A stretch of DNA of 64,000 nucleotides, from assembly GCF_042434745.1 (NCBI RefSeq), contig NZ_JBHLSS010000039.1. The stretch is one strand, 5' to 3'. Made by a program: the position numbers and the translations under genes. The notes beneath the pieces are model-generated. The model saw only the letters and a program-made list of their open reading frames with translations, ran no database searches and had not been told where the DNA came from. Shown here in pieces: positions 8,924 to 17,193 of the stretch. Position 1 is the first letter of the stretch, and each line of letters opens with the position of its first letter. The stretch comes from Azotobacter paspali (lineage in GTDB: Bacteria; Pseudomonadota; Gammaproteobacteria; Pseudomonadales; Pseudomonadaceae).

Positions 8924-9220
8924 TCAGTCCCCATCCTTGTGATCGATGGGCCCCTCGCCGAAGAGATACGTCTTGAGTTCGTTCGAGAACTTGGAGTCCC
9001 TGCGGCGAATCCACTCCAGCACCATGGCGGCGTGTTCCTTCTCCTCGTCGCGGTTGTGCACGAGGATGCTTCTGAGTTCCGGGTCCCGGCAGGCGTCGAC
9101 CCGCTGGTTGTACCAGTCGATGGCTTCGAGTTCCTCCATCAGCGAAACGATGGCCCGGTGCATGTCGCGGGTTTCGGCGGAAAGCGCTTCAACGAGTTCG
9201 TGATAACCGACGCTGGACAT
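8924..9220 (-). CDS. encapsulated-ferritin-like (EncFtn) protein without a capsid-targeting tail
   Basis: A two-helix ferritin-like protein. Numbering from an upstream ATG two codons earlier, the ferroxidase-type residues of the EncFtn family are all present: E31, E34, W38 and Y39 in VSLMEELEAIDWYNQRVDA, and E62 and H65 in HNRDEEKEHAAM. EncFtn proteins oxidise Fe(II) at a site formed between subunits and normally act inside encapsulin shells. Here the protein ends shortly after the second helix (LKTYLFGEGPIDHKDGD), with no recognisable encapsulin-targeting peptide, and no encapsulin gene is in the window. The ATG at 9218-9220 is preferred because AGGAG lies 7 nt upstream, whereas the ATG at 9224-9226 is only 2-3 nt from it. 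Likely role: iron handling or oxidative protection. Confidence 0.8.
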   Translation of the reverse strand: MSSVGYHELVEALSAETRDMHRAIVSLMEELEAIDWYNQRVDACRDPELRSILVHNRDEEKEHAAMVLEWIRRRDSKFSNELKTYLFGEGPIDHKDGD

Positions 9221-9412
9221 ATCCATTCTCCTGCTGATGTGTGTAGGCGAAGAACAGCGCCCGACTCCCGGTGATCAGCGCCCCCGGCTCGGGCTCGGGA
9301 CGGCATGCCGGACGATCGGCGCGGCTCCGCCGTGACGTGCAGAGCCGCTTCATCCGCGCTATGTCTTAACTATAAGCAGTAAACCGCGCGCAACCGCGCA
9401 GGAGGCACCGAA

Positions 9413-10198
9413 ATGACCGCGACGCCCTATGTGGCCCGGCAACCGGACGAGCGGGGCTTCATCCACTACAGCGAGGCTGAGCACGCCGTTTGGCGGACGC
9501 TGATCGAACGCCAATCGGCACTCATCGAAGGACGCGCCTGCGTGCAATACCTGGACGGCATCCGGCGGCTCGGCCTGCCGCGGGAGCGCATCCCGCAGCT
9601 CGACGAAATCAATCGCGTACTCGAATCCGCCACTGGCTGGCAAGTCGCGCGGGTACCGGCGCTGATCCCCTTCCAGACCTTCTTCGAGCTTCTCGCCGAC
9701 CGCCGGTTTCCGGTGGCGACCTTCATCCGACGGCCGGAGGAGCTGGACTACCTGCAGGAGCCGGACATCTTCCACGAACTGTTCGGCCACTGCCCGATGC
9801 TGACCAACTCCTGGTTCGCCGCCTTCACCCACACCTACGGCCGGCTGGGCCTGGCGGCCAGCAAGGAGGAGCGCGTCTACCTGGCACGGCTGTACTGGAT
9901 GACCGTGGAGTTCGGCCTGGTCGACACCCCGGCGGGCCGGCGCATCTACGGCGGCGGCATTCTCTCCTCGCCGAAGGAAACCCTTCACTGCCTGTCCGGG
10001 ACGCCGAAACACCAGCCCTTCGATCCGCTCGAGGCGATGCGCACGCCGTATCGCATCGACATCCTGCAACCGCTCTACTTCGTGCTGCCGGACCTGCGCC
10101 GCCTGTTCGAAGTGGCCTGCCAGGACATCATGGCGCTGGTGCGCCAGGCCATGCGTCTCGGCCTGCATCCGCCGAAGTTTCCATCGAAGGCGGCCTGA
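9413..10198 (+). CDS. phhA: phenylalanine-4-hydroxylase
   Basis: This 261-residue bacterial aromatic amino acid hydroxylase makes tyrosine from phenylalanine with O2 and tetrahydropterin. The iron site is visible: H121 and H126 in DIFHELFGHCP, and E166 in MTVEFGLVD. The family motif QEPDIFHELFGH is intact and the length is normal for the bacterial catalytic-domain-only form. AGGAGG lies 8 nt before the ATG. phhB, which recycles the pterin, follows after a 102-bp gap, as in Pseudomonas. The usual sigma-54 activator gene phhR is not in the window, and I could not find a convincing -24/-12 element upstream. Confidence 0.97.
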   Translation: MTATPYVARQPDERGFIHYSEAEHAVWRTLIERQSALIEGRACVQYLDGIRRLGLPRERIPQLDEINRVLESATGWQVARVPALIPFQTFFELLADRRFPVATFIRRPEELDYLQEPDIFHELFGHCPMLTNSWFAAFTHTYGRLGLAASKEERVYLARLYWMTVEFGLVDTPAGRRIYGGGILSSPKETLHCLSGTPKHQPFDPLEAMRTPYRIDILQPLYFVLPDLRRLFEVACQDIMALVRQAMRLGLHPPKFPSKAA

Positions 10199-10220
10199 AC
10201 GCCGATCCCGGACGCGGCAT

Positions 10221-10244
10221 GGAAAACCCGCGCAGCGGTTTTCC
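10221..10244 (+). promoter_or_regulatory. intercistronic hairpin between phhA and phhB
   Basis: GGAAAACC at 10221-10228 pairs perfectly with GGTTTTCC at 10237-10244, and the stem can extend inward through GC with one bulge. There is no T-run after it. It may protect the 3' end of phhA mRNA or reduce phhB expression relative to phhA. Confidence 0.45.
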
Positions 10245-10300
10245 ACCGTCGCCCCCGGAGCCGCCCCCACAACCAGTAACCAGCAAAACCGGAGCCCGCC

Positions 10301-10657
10301 ATGACCGCCCTTACCCAAGCCCATTGCGAAGCCTGCCGCGCCGACGCGCCGAAAGTCTCGGAACAGGAACTCGCCGACCTGATTCGGCAGATCCCCGACT
10401 GGCAGGTGGAAAACCGCGACGGCATCTTGCAACTGGAAAAGGTCTTCGCCTTCAAGAACTTCGCCCAGGCCCTGGCCTTCACCGACGCGGTCGGCGCGCT
10501 CGCCGAGGCCGAAGGGCACCATCCGGCGCTACTCACCGAATGGGGCAAGGTCACCGTGACCTGGTGGACCCACAAGATCCGCGGCCTGCACCGCAACGAC
10601 TTCATCATGGCGGCGCGCACCGATGAGTTGGCGAAAGGAGCCAAAGAGCGCGCCTGA
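10301..10657 (+). CDS. phhB: pterin-4a-carbinolamine dehydratase
   Basis: This 118-residue member of the PCD/DCoH family dehydrates 4a-hydroxytetrahydropterin so that the PhhA cofactor is regenerated. The catalytic histidine region is visible as AEAEGHHPALLTEWGKVTVTWWTH, read as EGHHPALL followed by VTVTWWTHKI, and the C-terminal helix follows GLHRNDFIMA. GGAG lies upstream of the ATG. Its place after phhA gives the function strong support. Confidence 0.96.
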   Translation: MTALTQAHCEACRADAPKVSEQELADLIRQIPDWQVENRDGILQLEKVFAFKNFAQALAFTDAVGALAEAEGHHPALLTEWGKVTVTWWTHKIRGLHRNDFIMAARTDELAKGAKERA

Positions 10658-10684
10658 GCCAGCGCTCCGACGCAAAAACCGGAA

Positions 10685-10800
10685 GACCTTTCGTCGGGTA
10701 AAATATATCCTTTAAAAACAATAGGTTAATACTGTATAGCGGCCCCCTTGAGGGGATTTTGAGTTGCCATTCGTCGGCAACTTCCTTAGGGTAGGTGGCC
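10685..10800 (+). promoter_or_regulatory. AT-rich upstream region of the ycaD-ggpPS operon
   Basis: After phhB the sequence becomes markedly AT-rich (about 10695-10740, with TAAAATATATCC, TTTAAAAACAATAG and TTAATACTGTATAG) within a GC-rich chromosome. This marks a probable promoter for the glucosylglycerol operon. TATAG-like and TAATACT-like -10 candidates exist, but no unique -35 can be assigned. A short CCCC-TTGA-GGGG-ATTTT hairpin (about 10745-10760) lies between it and the start codon and could be a leader structure. Confidence 0.5.
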
Positions 10801-12090
10801 ATGTGGACCAACATTGCCCCCATCGGTTCGCTGCTTGGCGGGGTCGCACTGCTCCTGCTCGGCAACGGACTGCTCAACACCCTGCTGACCCTGCGTGGCG
10901 TCGCCGAAGGCTACTCTACCGGGCTGCTCGGACTGCTGATGTCCGGCTATTTCGTCGGCTACCTGCTCGGCACCTGGCTGACAGTACCGCTGATCCGCCG
11001 CATCGGGCATATCCGCGTCTTCGCCTGTTGCGCCGCCTCGGGTGCCATCGTCGCGCTGCTCCACCTAATTCTGGTCAACCCCTGGGTGTGGATGGTGTTG
11101 CGCGTGGTCTACGGCATCGTCCTGGTCACCCTCTACATGGTCATCGAGAGCTGGCTCAACGCCCGGGTCAGCGGCGACAGCCGTGGCCGGGTGTTCGCCG
11201 TCTACATGGCGGTCAACCTTGGTGCTCTGGCCCTCGCCCAGCAGCTTTTGAACCTCGCTAGTCCGCTGGAATTCCTGCTCTTCGCCATCGCCGGTATCCT
11301 CATCTGTGCCGCGCTCTTGCCCATCACCCTCACTCGCCAGGCACAGCCGACCCTGCCCGACACGCCGCCCACCGAGCTGCGCCAACTGGCGCGAATCGCG
11401 CCGCTTTCGGTGACCGCCGCCGGGCTGTCCGGTCTCGCCCTCGGCGCCTTCTGGGGTCTTGCGCCGGTATACGCCAGCCACAGCGGCTTCGACGCCGCCG
11501 GCGTGGGACTGCTGATGGGGGCGACCATTCTCGGCGGCGCCGTGCTGCAGTGGCCCATCGGCCGCTACTCGGACAGCCACGACCGCGCGAAGGTGATGCT
11601 CTGCGTGGTGACCCTGGCCGCGCTGACGGCACTGGCCATCAGCCTGCTGCCCACCGGTGGCTTGCTACTCGGTGCTTTCTTCCTCTGGGGCGGGCTGGCC
11701 TTCTCCATCTATTCCATCGCCATGGCGCGGATGGTCGATCAGTTGCACCCGGACGAGATCCTCTCCGGCTGCGGCGGCCTGCTGCTGGTCAACGGCCTGG
11801 GCTCGGCTTGCGGTCCGCTGCTCGCCGGCCTAGCCATGCACCTGCTCGGTCCGCGCGGACTGCCGCTCTACTGCGCGGCGGTACTCGGCCTGCTGGCGCT
11901 CTACACCCTCCATCGTTTACACCGGGCGAGCGATCTGCTCAGCGAGCCGCATGCCCAGTTCACCCCCATGCTGCGCACCAGCCATACCGTGCTCGAACTG
12001 ATGCCCGAGGTCTCGGAAAGCGCGGCCGATTCCAGCCCCGACGCCGCCGTGGCGGAGCCGGGCACCACCAGGGAGGAAACCTGTATCTGA
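10801..12090 (+). CDS. YcaD-type major facilitator superfamily transporter
   Basis: This 429-residue protein has about 12 hydrophobic segments. MFS hallmarks are present: GYFVGYLLGTWLTVPLIRRI with RIGHIRVF after TM2 (motif A region), RVVYGIVLVTLYMVIESWLN, and a second motif-A-like GRYSDSHDRAKVM in mid-protein. The pattern is that of the YcaD subfamily (inner membrane, substrate not established). ATG 10801 is preferred to GTG 10795 because TTAGGG is then suitably spaced. The glucosylglycerol-phosphate enzyme follows after about 90 bp. The same ycaD-ggpPS pairing is, as I recall, described in Stenotrophomonas rhizophila, which suggests a role in solute export, import or osmotic adaptation. Confidence 0.85.
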   Translation: MWTNIAPIGSLLGGVALLLLGNGLLNTLLTLRGVAEGYSTGLLGLLMSGYFVGYLLGTWLTVPLIRRIGHIRVFACCAASGAIVALLHLILVNPWVWMVLRVVYGIVLVTLYMVIESWLNARVSGDSRGRVFAVYMAVNLGALALAQQLLNLASPLEFLLFAIAGILICAALLPITLTRQAQPTLPDTPPTELRQLARIAPLSVTAAGLSGLALGAFWGLAPVYASHSGFDAAGVGLLMGATILGGAVLQWPIGRYSDSHDRAKVMLCVVTLAALTALAISLLPTGGLLLGAFFLWGGLAFSIYSIAMARMVDQLHPDEILSGCGGLLLVNGLGSACGPLLAGLAMHLLGPRGLPLYCAAVLGLLALYTLHRLHRASDLLSEPHAQFTPMLRTSHTVLELMPEVSESAADSSPDAAVAEPGTTREETCI

Positions 12091-12178
12091 CTCCGGTGCC
12101 ATGGAGGCTCCGGACAACACCGCTCGTCGGCCCAGGTCGGCGCGTCAACTTACCCCACTACTGGAGAGAAGACAGCGC

Positions 12179-14431
12179 ATGCTACTTGCCACCGATCTCG
12201 ATGGAACCTTTCTCGCCGGCGATCCGCAGGATCGCCTGAGTCTCTATCAGACCATCACCGCCCACCCCGATATTCAATTGGCTTATGTCACCGGCCGTAG
12301 CCTCGAGGCTGTTCTGCCGCTGCTGGCCGATCCTACCCTGCCGCAGCCGGACTACATCATCGCCGACGTCGGCGCCAGCCTCTATCACGGTGAAACCCTG
12401 CAGCCGATCCAACCCCTGCAGCACGACATCGACGCCCGTTGGCCCGGCGAAAGCCAGATTGCCGGCGCTCTCGCCGGCCTTCCCGACCTGCAGCGCCAGG
12501 ACGTGCCCCAGGCGCGCCGCTGCTCCTACTTCTGCACCCCGGAACGTGCCGCCGACCCGGCCCTCAAGGTCATCGCCGAACGCCTCGGCTGCGACCTGCT
12601 GTACTCGGCCGGACGCTACCTGGACTTCCTGCCGCGCGGGGTGAACAAGGGCAGCAGCCTGCTGCGCCTGGTCGAGCACCTTGGTCTCGATCCCGAGCAG
12701 GTGCTGGTCGCCGGCGACACCCTGAACGACCTCAGCATGCTCACCTGCGGCCTCAAGGGCGTCTGCGTCGGGCAGGCGGAGGAAAGCCTGCTCGAACATA
12801 CGCGCCACTGTACCCGTGTCCTGCACGCCGACAGTCCGGGTTGCGGCGGCATCATCCAGGCCTTCGCCCATTTCGGCTTCCTCGGCGTGCACGGCTTCGC
12901 CGCCGAGACCCGCAGGGCGACCGAGCCGGGGCACGCCGAGCTGGTGATCGTCTACCACCGCCTGCCCTACGAGGAATACCGCGAGCACGGCCAGGTGCAA
13001 CGCCGCCGGCCAAGCTCGCCCAACGGCATCATCCCCACCCTGCTCAGTTTCTTCGCCGACGGGCGCAAGGGCTCCTGGGTCGCCTGGGCCGAGCACGAGG
13101 AAGGCGAGGGCTTTTTCGAGAGCCACACCACGGTGGACGCCGAGCGCTATCCGCGCCTGACCGCCGCCCGCGTACCGCTCTGCAAGGAAGACATCGATAC
13201 CTTCTACAAGCGTTTCTCCAAGGAAGCCTTCTGGCCGACCCTGCACACCTTTTGGGAACGCGCCGCCTTCAACGAGGACGACTGGCAGGTGTTCCTGCGG
13301 GTCAACCGCGCCTTCGCCGAGCGCACCGCCCTGGAGGCCGCCGAGGGCGCCACCGTCTGGCTGCACGATTACAACCTGTGGATGGTTCCGGCCTATCTGC
13401 GCGAACTGCGCCCGGACCTGAAGCTGGCCTTCTTCCACCACACCCATTTCCCCTCGGCGGATGTGTTCAATGTGGTGCCCTGGCGCCGGCAGATCGTCGG
13501 CAGCCTGCTGCAGTGCGACTACATCGGCTTCCACATCCCGCGCCAGGTGGAGAACTTCGTCGACGTCGCTCGCGGCGTGGCCCCGCTGGAGGTGCTCGGC
13601 CAGCAGAACTGCGCGCCGCGCTTCGTCACCTATGGCTGCGCGGTCGGCCTGGAGCGCGTGACTACCGCCATCGATACCGGCATGCGCCAGGTCCGCCTCG
13701 GCGCCCATCCGGTGGGGCTCGACCTCGACCGGGTGCGCAACGCCCTGGCCAGCCCTTCCGTGCAGAATCAAATAGAACATTTGCGTTGCGAGTTGAACGG
13801 CGTACGCCTGGTCCTCGCCGTGGAGCGCCTGGATTACACCAAGGGCGTGCTGGAAAAACTCAGGGCCTTCGAGCGGCTGCTGGCGGACAACCCCGAGTTG
13901 CAGGGCAGAATCACCCTGGCCACCATCTGCGTCCCGGCGGCGCGGGAGATGACCGTCTACGACGAGTTGCAGGGGCAGATCGAACAGGCCGTGGGACGCA
14001 TCAACGGCCGCTTCGCCCGGGTCGGCTGGACGCCGGTGCAGTTCTTCTTCCGCAGCCTGCCGTTCGAGGAGGTGGTAGCCTGGTACGCCATGGCCGACGT
14101 CATGTGGATCACCCCGCTGCGCGACGGCCTCAACCTGGTCGCCAAGGAGTTCGTCGCCACCCAGGGCCTGCAGGACGGCAGCGGCGTGCTGGTGCTCTCC
14201 GAATTCGCCGGCGCCGCCGCCGAACTCAAGGGCGCCCTGTTGACCAATCCCCACGATATCGCCGACCTGGTGCAGAACTGCCATCTGGCGCTGAACCTGC
14301 CCAAGAGCGAGGCGCGGGCGCGGCTACGCGAGCTGTTCGACATCGTCGCCTTCAACGATATCCGCCGCTGGGGTGACGAGTTCCTGGGCGCGCTGGAGGA
14401 GCCCCGGATGGACATCCGCGCCATCGCCTGA
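12179..14431 (+). CDS. ggpPS: bifunctional glucosylglycerol-phosphate phosphatase/synthase (GgpPS-type)
   Basis: A fusion of about 750 residues. The N-terminal 240 residues form a HAD phosphatase: LLATDLDGTFLAG (nucleophile and general-acid Asp), YVTGRS, GVNKGSSLLRL and AGDTLNDLSML. The C-terminal 500 residues form a GT20 glycosyltransferase: WLHDYNLWMVPAYLREL, FFHHTHFPSADVFNVVPW, VERLDYTKGVLEKLRAF and LRDGLNLVAKEF. The phosphatase-first order and sucrose-phosphatase-like HAD domain match fused glucosylglycerol enzymes rather than OtsA/OtsB, where synthase and phosphatase are usually separate. It would condense ADP-glucose with glycerol-3-phosphate and dephosphorylate the product to the compatible solute glucosylglycerol. 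ATG 12179 is chosen over 12101 for its GAGAAG Shine-Dalgarno and because the phosphatase begins there. A trehalose-6-phosphate enzyme is the main alternative. Confidence 0.85.
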   Translation: MLLATDLDGTFLAGDPQDRLSLYQTITAHPDIQLAYVTGRSLEAVLPLLADPTLPQPDYIIADVGASLYHGETLQPIQPLQHDIDARWPGESQIAGALAGLPDLQRQDVPQARRCSYFCTPERAADPALKVIAERLGCDLLYSAGRYLDFLPRGVNKGSSLLRLVEHLGLDPEQVLVAGDTLNDLSMLTCGLKGVCVGQAEESLLEHTRHCTRVLHADSPGCGGIIQAFAHFGFLGVHGFAAETRRATEPGHAELVIVYHRLPYEEYREHGQVQRRRPSSPNGIIPTLLSFFADGRKGSWVAWAEHEEGEGFFESHTTVDAERYPRLTAARVPLCKEDIDTFYKRFSKEAFWPTLHTFWERAAFNEDDWQVFLRVNRAFAERTALEAAEGATVWLHDYNLWMVPAYLRELRPDLKLAFFHHTHFPSADVFNVVPWRRQIVGSLLQCDYIGFHIPRQVENFVDVARGVAPLEVLGQQNCAPRFVTYGCAVGLERVTTAIDTGMRQVRLGAHPVGLDLDRVRNALASPSVQNQIEHLRCELNGVRLVLAVERLDYTKGVLEKLRAFERLLADNPELQGRITLATICVPAAREMTVYDELQGQIEQAVGRINGRFARVGWTPVQFFFRSLPFEEVVAWYAMADVMWITPLRDGLNLVAKEFVATQGLQDGSGVLVLSEFAGAAAELKGALLTNPHDIADLVQNCHLALNLPKSEARARLRELFDIVAFNDIRRWGDEFLGALEEPRMDIRAIA

Positions 14432-14442
14432 CAGTGCCGGCA

Positions 14443-14474
14443 AATCCACGCCTGCGCTCGCGCAGGCACGGATT
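14443..14474. terminator. hairpin between convergent ggpPS and arfB
   Basis: AATCC-AC-GCCTGCG, loop CTCG, CGCAGGC-AC-GGATT gives a 12-bp stem with one symmetric internal mismatch. It lies between two convergent stop codons and could end transcription in both directions. There is no T-run, so termination strength is uncertain. Confidence 0.5.
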
Positions 14475-14521
14475 CGTCCGCGCTGCAGGTCCGATCTCGT
14501 CACCGCACGGCGTGCCGACAA

Positions 14522-14935
14522 TCAATAATCCACCCGCCCCCGCCCGGCCTTGATCGCCCCGCAGCGGACCTTTCCCTCCAGCCGGCGCTGTTTCGAGCCG
14601 CGCGTCGGCCGGGTCGGTCGGCGCGTCTTCTCCGTCCCGGCCACGCTGCGAATCAGCGCGACCAGGCGTTCCAGGGCATCGGCGCGGTTCTGCTCGCGGG
14701 TGCGGTAGCGCTGCGCCTTGATCACGACGACGCCTTCGCCGCCGATACGCTGGTCGCGCAGGGCCAGGAGGCGCTCCTTATAGAAATCCGGCAGGGACGA
14801 GGCACGGATGTCGAAGCGCAGATGCACGGCGCTGGACACCTTGTTGACGTTCTGACCGCCGGCCCCCTGGGCGCGGATCGCGTTCAGCTCGATCTCGTCG
14901 TCGGGCAGATGGAGGGTGGCGGATATTTCCAGCAT
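14522..14935 (-). CDS. arfB: peptidyl-tRNA hydrolase ArfB (YaeJ), ribosome rescue
   Basis: This 137-residue protein has the release-factor GGQ motif (RAQGAGGQNVNKV, GGQ at 26-28) and the basic C-terminal tail (RPTRGSKQRRLEGK) that inserts into the empty mRNA channel of stalled ribosomes. It frees stalled ribosomes on non-stop mRNA by hydrolysing peptidyl-tRNA. ATG 14933-14935 gives the conserved start MLEISATLHLPDDEI; the upstream extension to 14974 is not conserved in the family. The gene is convergent with ggpPS. Confidence 0.95.
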   Translation of the reverse strand: MLEISATLHLPDDEIELNAIRAQGAGGQNVNKVSSAVHLRFDIRASSLPDFYKERLLALRDQRIGGEGVVVIKAQRYRTREQNRADALERLVALIRSVAGTEKTRRPTRPTRGSKQRRLEGKVRCGAIKAGRGRVDY

Positions 14936-15287
14936 GGTGCGTCCGATCGAAAAAAGCGGCGATAGTGTCGGCATTATTCCGTTAATTGCCCGCGGAAGAC
15001 AGAAAAACGGCAGAAGCCCGCGGCCTGTCTGGCCGAACGAATCCGAACCGCACGGCTAGCGGCGCCGGCGCGAATCGTCCGCTCCCGCGCAAAGTGGCCT
15101 TATCCTGCCAGCCTTGCGCTATTGAACCTTTTGTCCATACTCGAATGGCCTTCGCCGAACTATGCCGAAGGCAACCCCAATCCAGACAGAGCACCCAGCC
15201 AGAAAGGAGGCAGCGAGCACGGGAGCGCCCAGGCGGCCAGGCTATCTCTCCCCGCCCCGGAACGGCGGGAATCTCTCGCGTGGAACG

Positions 15288-16370
15288 ATGAAACGGATAC
15301 CGGGAGCCCGTATCAGCACAGGACTTGCCATGACGATGCTGCTCAGCGTCGCCAGCGCCGAAGTTCAGACCGTCAAACTGCCCGCCTGTGGCGCGGAGAT
15401 CCGCAAGACCTCGGTGTCGGGACTGTCGTCCGGTGCCTTCATGACATCCCAGCTTTACCTGGCGTTTTCCGAGATCATGGTGGGCGCCAGCATAGTCGCC
15501 AGCGGTCCCTATCTCTGCGCCAAGTCCTGGGCGGGCAATTCCCTGCTGGTGAACGCCACGCCCCCCCGCATGCATCCCCCGACGGTCGAGAGCGGTCCGA
15601 ATACACCGCGCCTGGCCAGATATGCGACCACGCTGGCCGAATACGGCCACATTGCGCCCCTGAAGAATCTCGAGGACGACCGTACCTACATCTTCAGCGG
15701 CACATGGGACGAAATCATCACGACCACCGTCGTGAACCAGACCAGGGAGTTCTTCAAGGCCGTCGGCATCCCGGAGGCCTCCATTCGCTACGACAAAAGC
15801 ATCGCCGCCGGTCATGCCTTCCTGACCGACGACAACACAGATACTGCCTGCGCGCTGACCCGCGCGCCCTGCATCAATGACTGCGACTTCTCGCAGGCCG
15901 GCGCCATACTCGAGCAGATCCACCAAGGCCTGAAGTCGCCCGCCCGTCACCGGGACGACAGCCTGATCGCCTTCGACCACAAGGAATTCATCGACTCCCC
16001 CTACACCAGCATGGACGACACGGCCTATGCCTACGTCCCGACGGCCTGCCAGAGCGACAAGAGTTGCCCCGTGCATGTGGTGTTCCACGGCTGCTGGCAA
16101 GGCTCGCGCTTCACCGGCGACCAATACTACGCCCGGACCGGCTACAACCGGCTGGCGGAAGCCAACAATCTCATCATGCTCTACCCCCAGGTGCGGCCAT
16201 CCAGCGCTTCGCCGCTGAATCCCGACGGCTGCTGGGACTTCTGGGGCTATTCTTCGCTGGACAGCCCGACTCCGGACTACTTCACCCGCAACGCTCCTCA
16301 ACTGCGCGCCATCCACAAAATGATCGCCCGCCTTGCCGAGCCCCATCCTGAGCCAATTCACTGCACATAG
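15288..16370 (+). CDS. secreted poly(3-hydroxybutyrate) depolymerase-like hydrolase
   Basis: A 360-residue alpha/beta-hydrolase with an N-terminal signal peptide (about 1-24, MKRIPGARISTGLAMTMLL then SVASA). The nucleophile sits in GLSSGAF (S47). D141 in SGTWDEI and H176 in AAGHAFLTDD are plausible triad partners by position. The C-terminal block VHVVFHGCWQGSR with CWDFWGYSS is typical of PHB depolymerase-like proteins. The family hydrolyses extracellular or denatured short-chain polyhydroxyalkanoate. ATG 15288 is chosen because the signal peptide begins there. A phasin-like gene starts 11 bp after its stop, so the two are probably co-transcribed, which supports a PHB role. The exact depolymerase class is not clear. 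Confidence 0.85.
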   Translation: MKRIPGARISTGLAMTMLLSVASAEVQTVKLPACGAEIRKTSVSGLSSGAFMTSQLYLAFSEIMVGASIVASGPYLCAKSWAGNSLLVNATPPRMHPPTVESGPNTPRLARYATTLAEYGHIAPLKNLEDDRTYIFSGTWDEIITTTVVNQTREFFKAVGIPEASIRYDKSIAAGHAFLTDDNTDTACALTRAPCINDCDFSQAGAILEQIHQGLKSPARHRDDSLIAFDHKEFIDSPYTSMDDTAYAYVPTACQSDKSCPVHVVFHGCWQGSRFTGDQYYARTGYNRLAEANNLIMLYPQVRPSSASPLNPDGCWDFWGYSSLDSPTPDYFTRNAPQLRAIHKMIARLAEPHPEPIHCT

Positions 16371-16381
16371 GAAGAAAGACC

Positions 16382-16993
16382 ATGGATGCCGACACCGCGA
16401 ACGCCACGATCGATCCGAAGCTGTCCGAGGCACTCAAACACTGGAACGACTACGCCAGCGAAAGCGGCCGGAACGCACGGCTCATCTTCGAGGCCATGAC
16501 ACCGGTCAACGACAGCCTGCGGATCGTCCGGCAGGTCATGGAGTCCATGCAGTTCGGCGGTTGGAGCCCCACCGGCATGCCCTGGCTGAAGCCCTCAGTC
16601 CTGTTCTCCGCCTACCAGGAGCTGACCGAGATCCACTTGGCCGCCCAGGAAAAGGAAAGCGACTGCTACATCCGTTTCCTGACGACTACCCTGGGCACCG
16701 GCAAGCAGGTCGCCGAAGCCATGCAGGGCGCCAGCACCCCGCAGCAGATCCTGGCTTCTTACTTGGAGGCCGGCCTCAGCATCGCCAAGCAGTACCAGGC
16801 CGACGCCAGCGAACATGCCTCCGCGCTCGGCCAGATCCGCTCGGCCTACAACATCTGGCTGCAAAGGACCCTGGAAAACCTGGGCCATGAAACGGAGGAG
16901 GAGCCCGCGCCCACCGCCGCGTCGCAGCCGGCCGCCTCGCCGCCTCCCGCATCGACAGCGGAATCGGCAGCGGAGAAGGACAGTACCGCTTGA
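16382..16993 (+). CDS. phasin-family-like protein
   Basis: This 203-residue protein is mainly helical with no signal peptide. Residues 20-165 are phasin-like (ALKHWNDYASESGRNARLIF, YQELTEIHLAAQEKESDCYI and EAGLSIAKQYQADASEHAS), followed by an Ala/Pro/Glu-rich tail (about 170-203) like the flexible tails of granule proteins. Phasins coat polyhydroxyalkanoate granules and influence their size and number. AGGAAGAAAGA precedes the ATG. Coupling to the depolymerase-like gene 11 bp upstream supports the assignment. A cytoplasmic granule protein paired with an apparently secreted depolymerase is an odd combination, so one of the two locations may be misjudged. Confidence 0.75.
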   Translation: MDADTANATIDPKLSEALKHWNDYASESGRNARLIFEAMTPVNDSLRIVRQVMESMQFGGWSPTGMPWLKPSVLFSAYQELTEIHLAAQEKESDCYIRFLTTTLGTGKQVAEAMQGASTPQQILASYLEAGLSIAKQYQADASEHASALGQIRSAYNIWLQRTLENLGHETEEEPAPTAASQPAASPPPASTAESAAEKDSTA

Positions 16994-17193
16994 ACGGACC
17001 GGCCGACGACAGGCCCTGCCCGGGCTGCCGCTCGCCGGAACGTACCGTTGAATGGAAGTAGCCGGCGCGCCGCAGGTAACCGCCGAAGCGCGCCGGTCGG
17101 GGAAACGTACGGTCACGACAGTCACTTTCGAGCCACGGGCTATCCAACTGTCGATACCGATCCAGCGAACCAGACCCACGAGAGGACCGGATC

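Noticed and set aside
9227..9412. Sigma-54 promoter upstream of phhA
   Set aside because: Expected from Pseudomonas phh regulation, but no convincing GG-N10-GC element with TGGCAC/TTGCA context could be placed.
10745..10765. CCCC-TTGA-GGGG-ATTTT as an intrinsic terminator for phhB
   Set aside because: A 4-bp stem is too short, and it lies after the likely promoter region of the next operon.
12182..14284. 700-codon open frame antisense to the glucosylglycerol enzyme
   Set aside because: It is the mirror of a GC-rich coding region; its composition (Gly/Ala/Gln/His-rich) has no domain, while the sense frame has all catalytic motifs.
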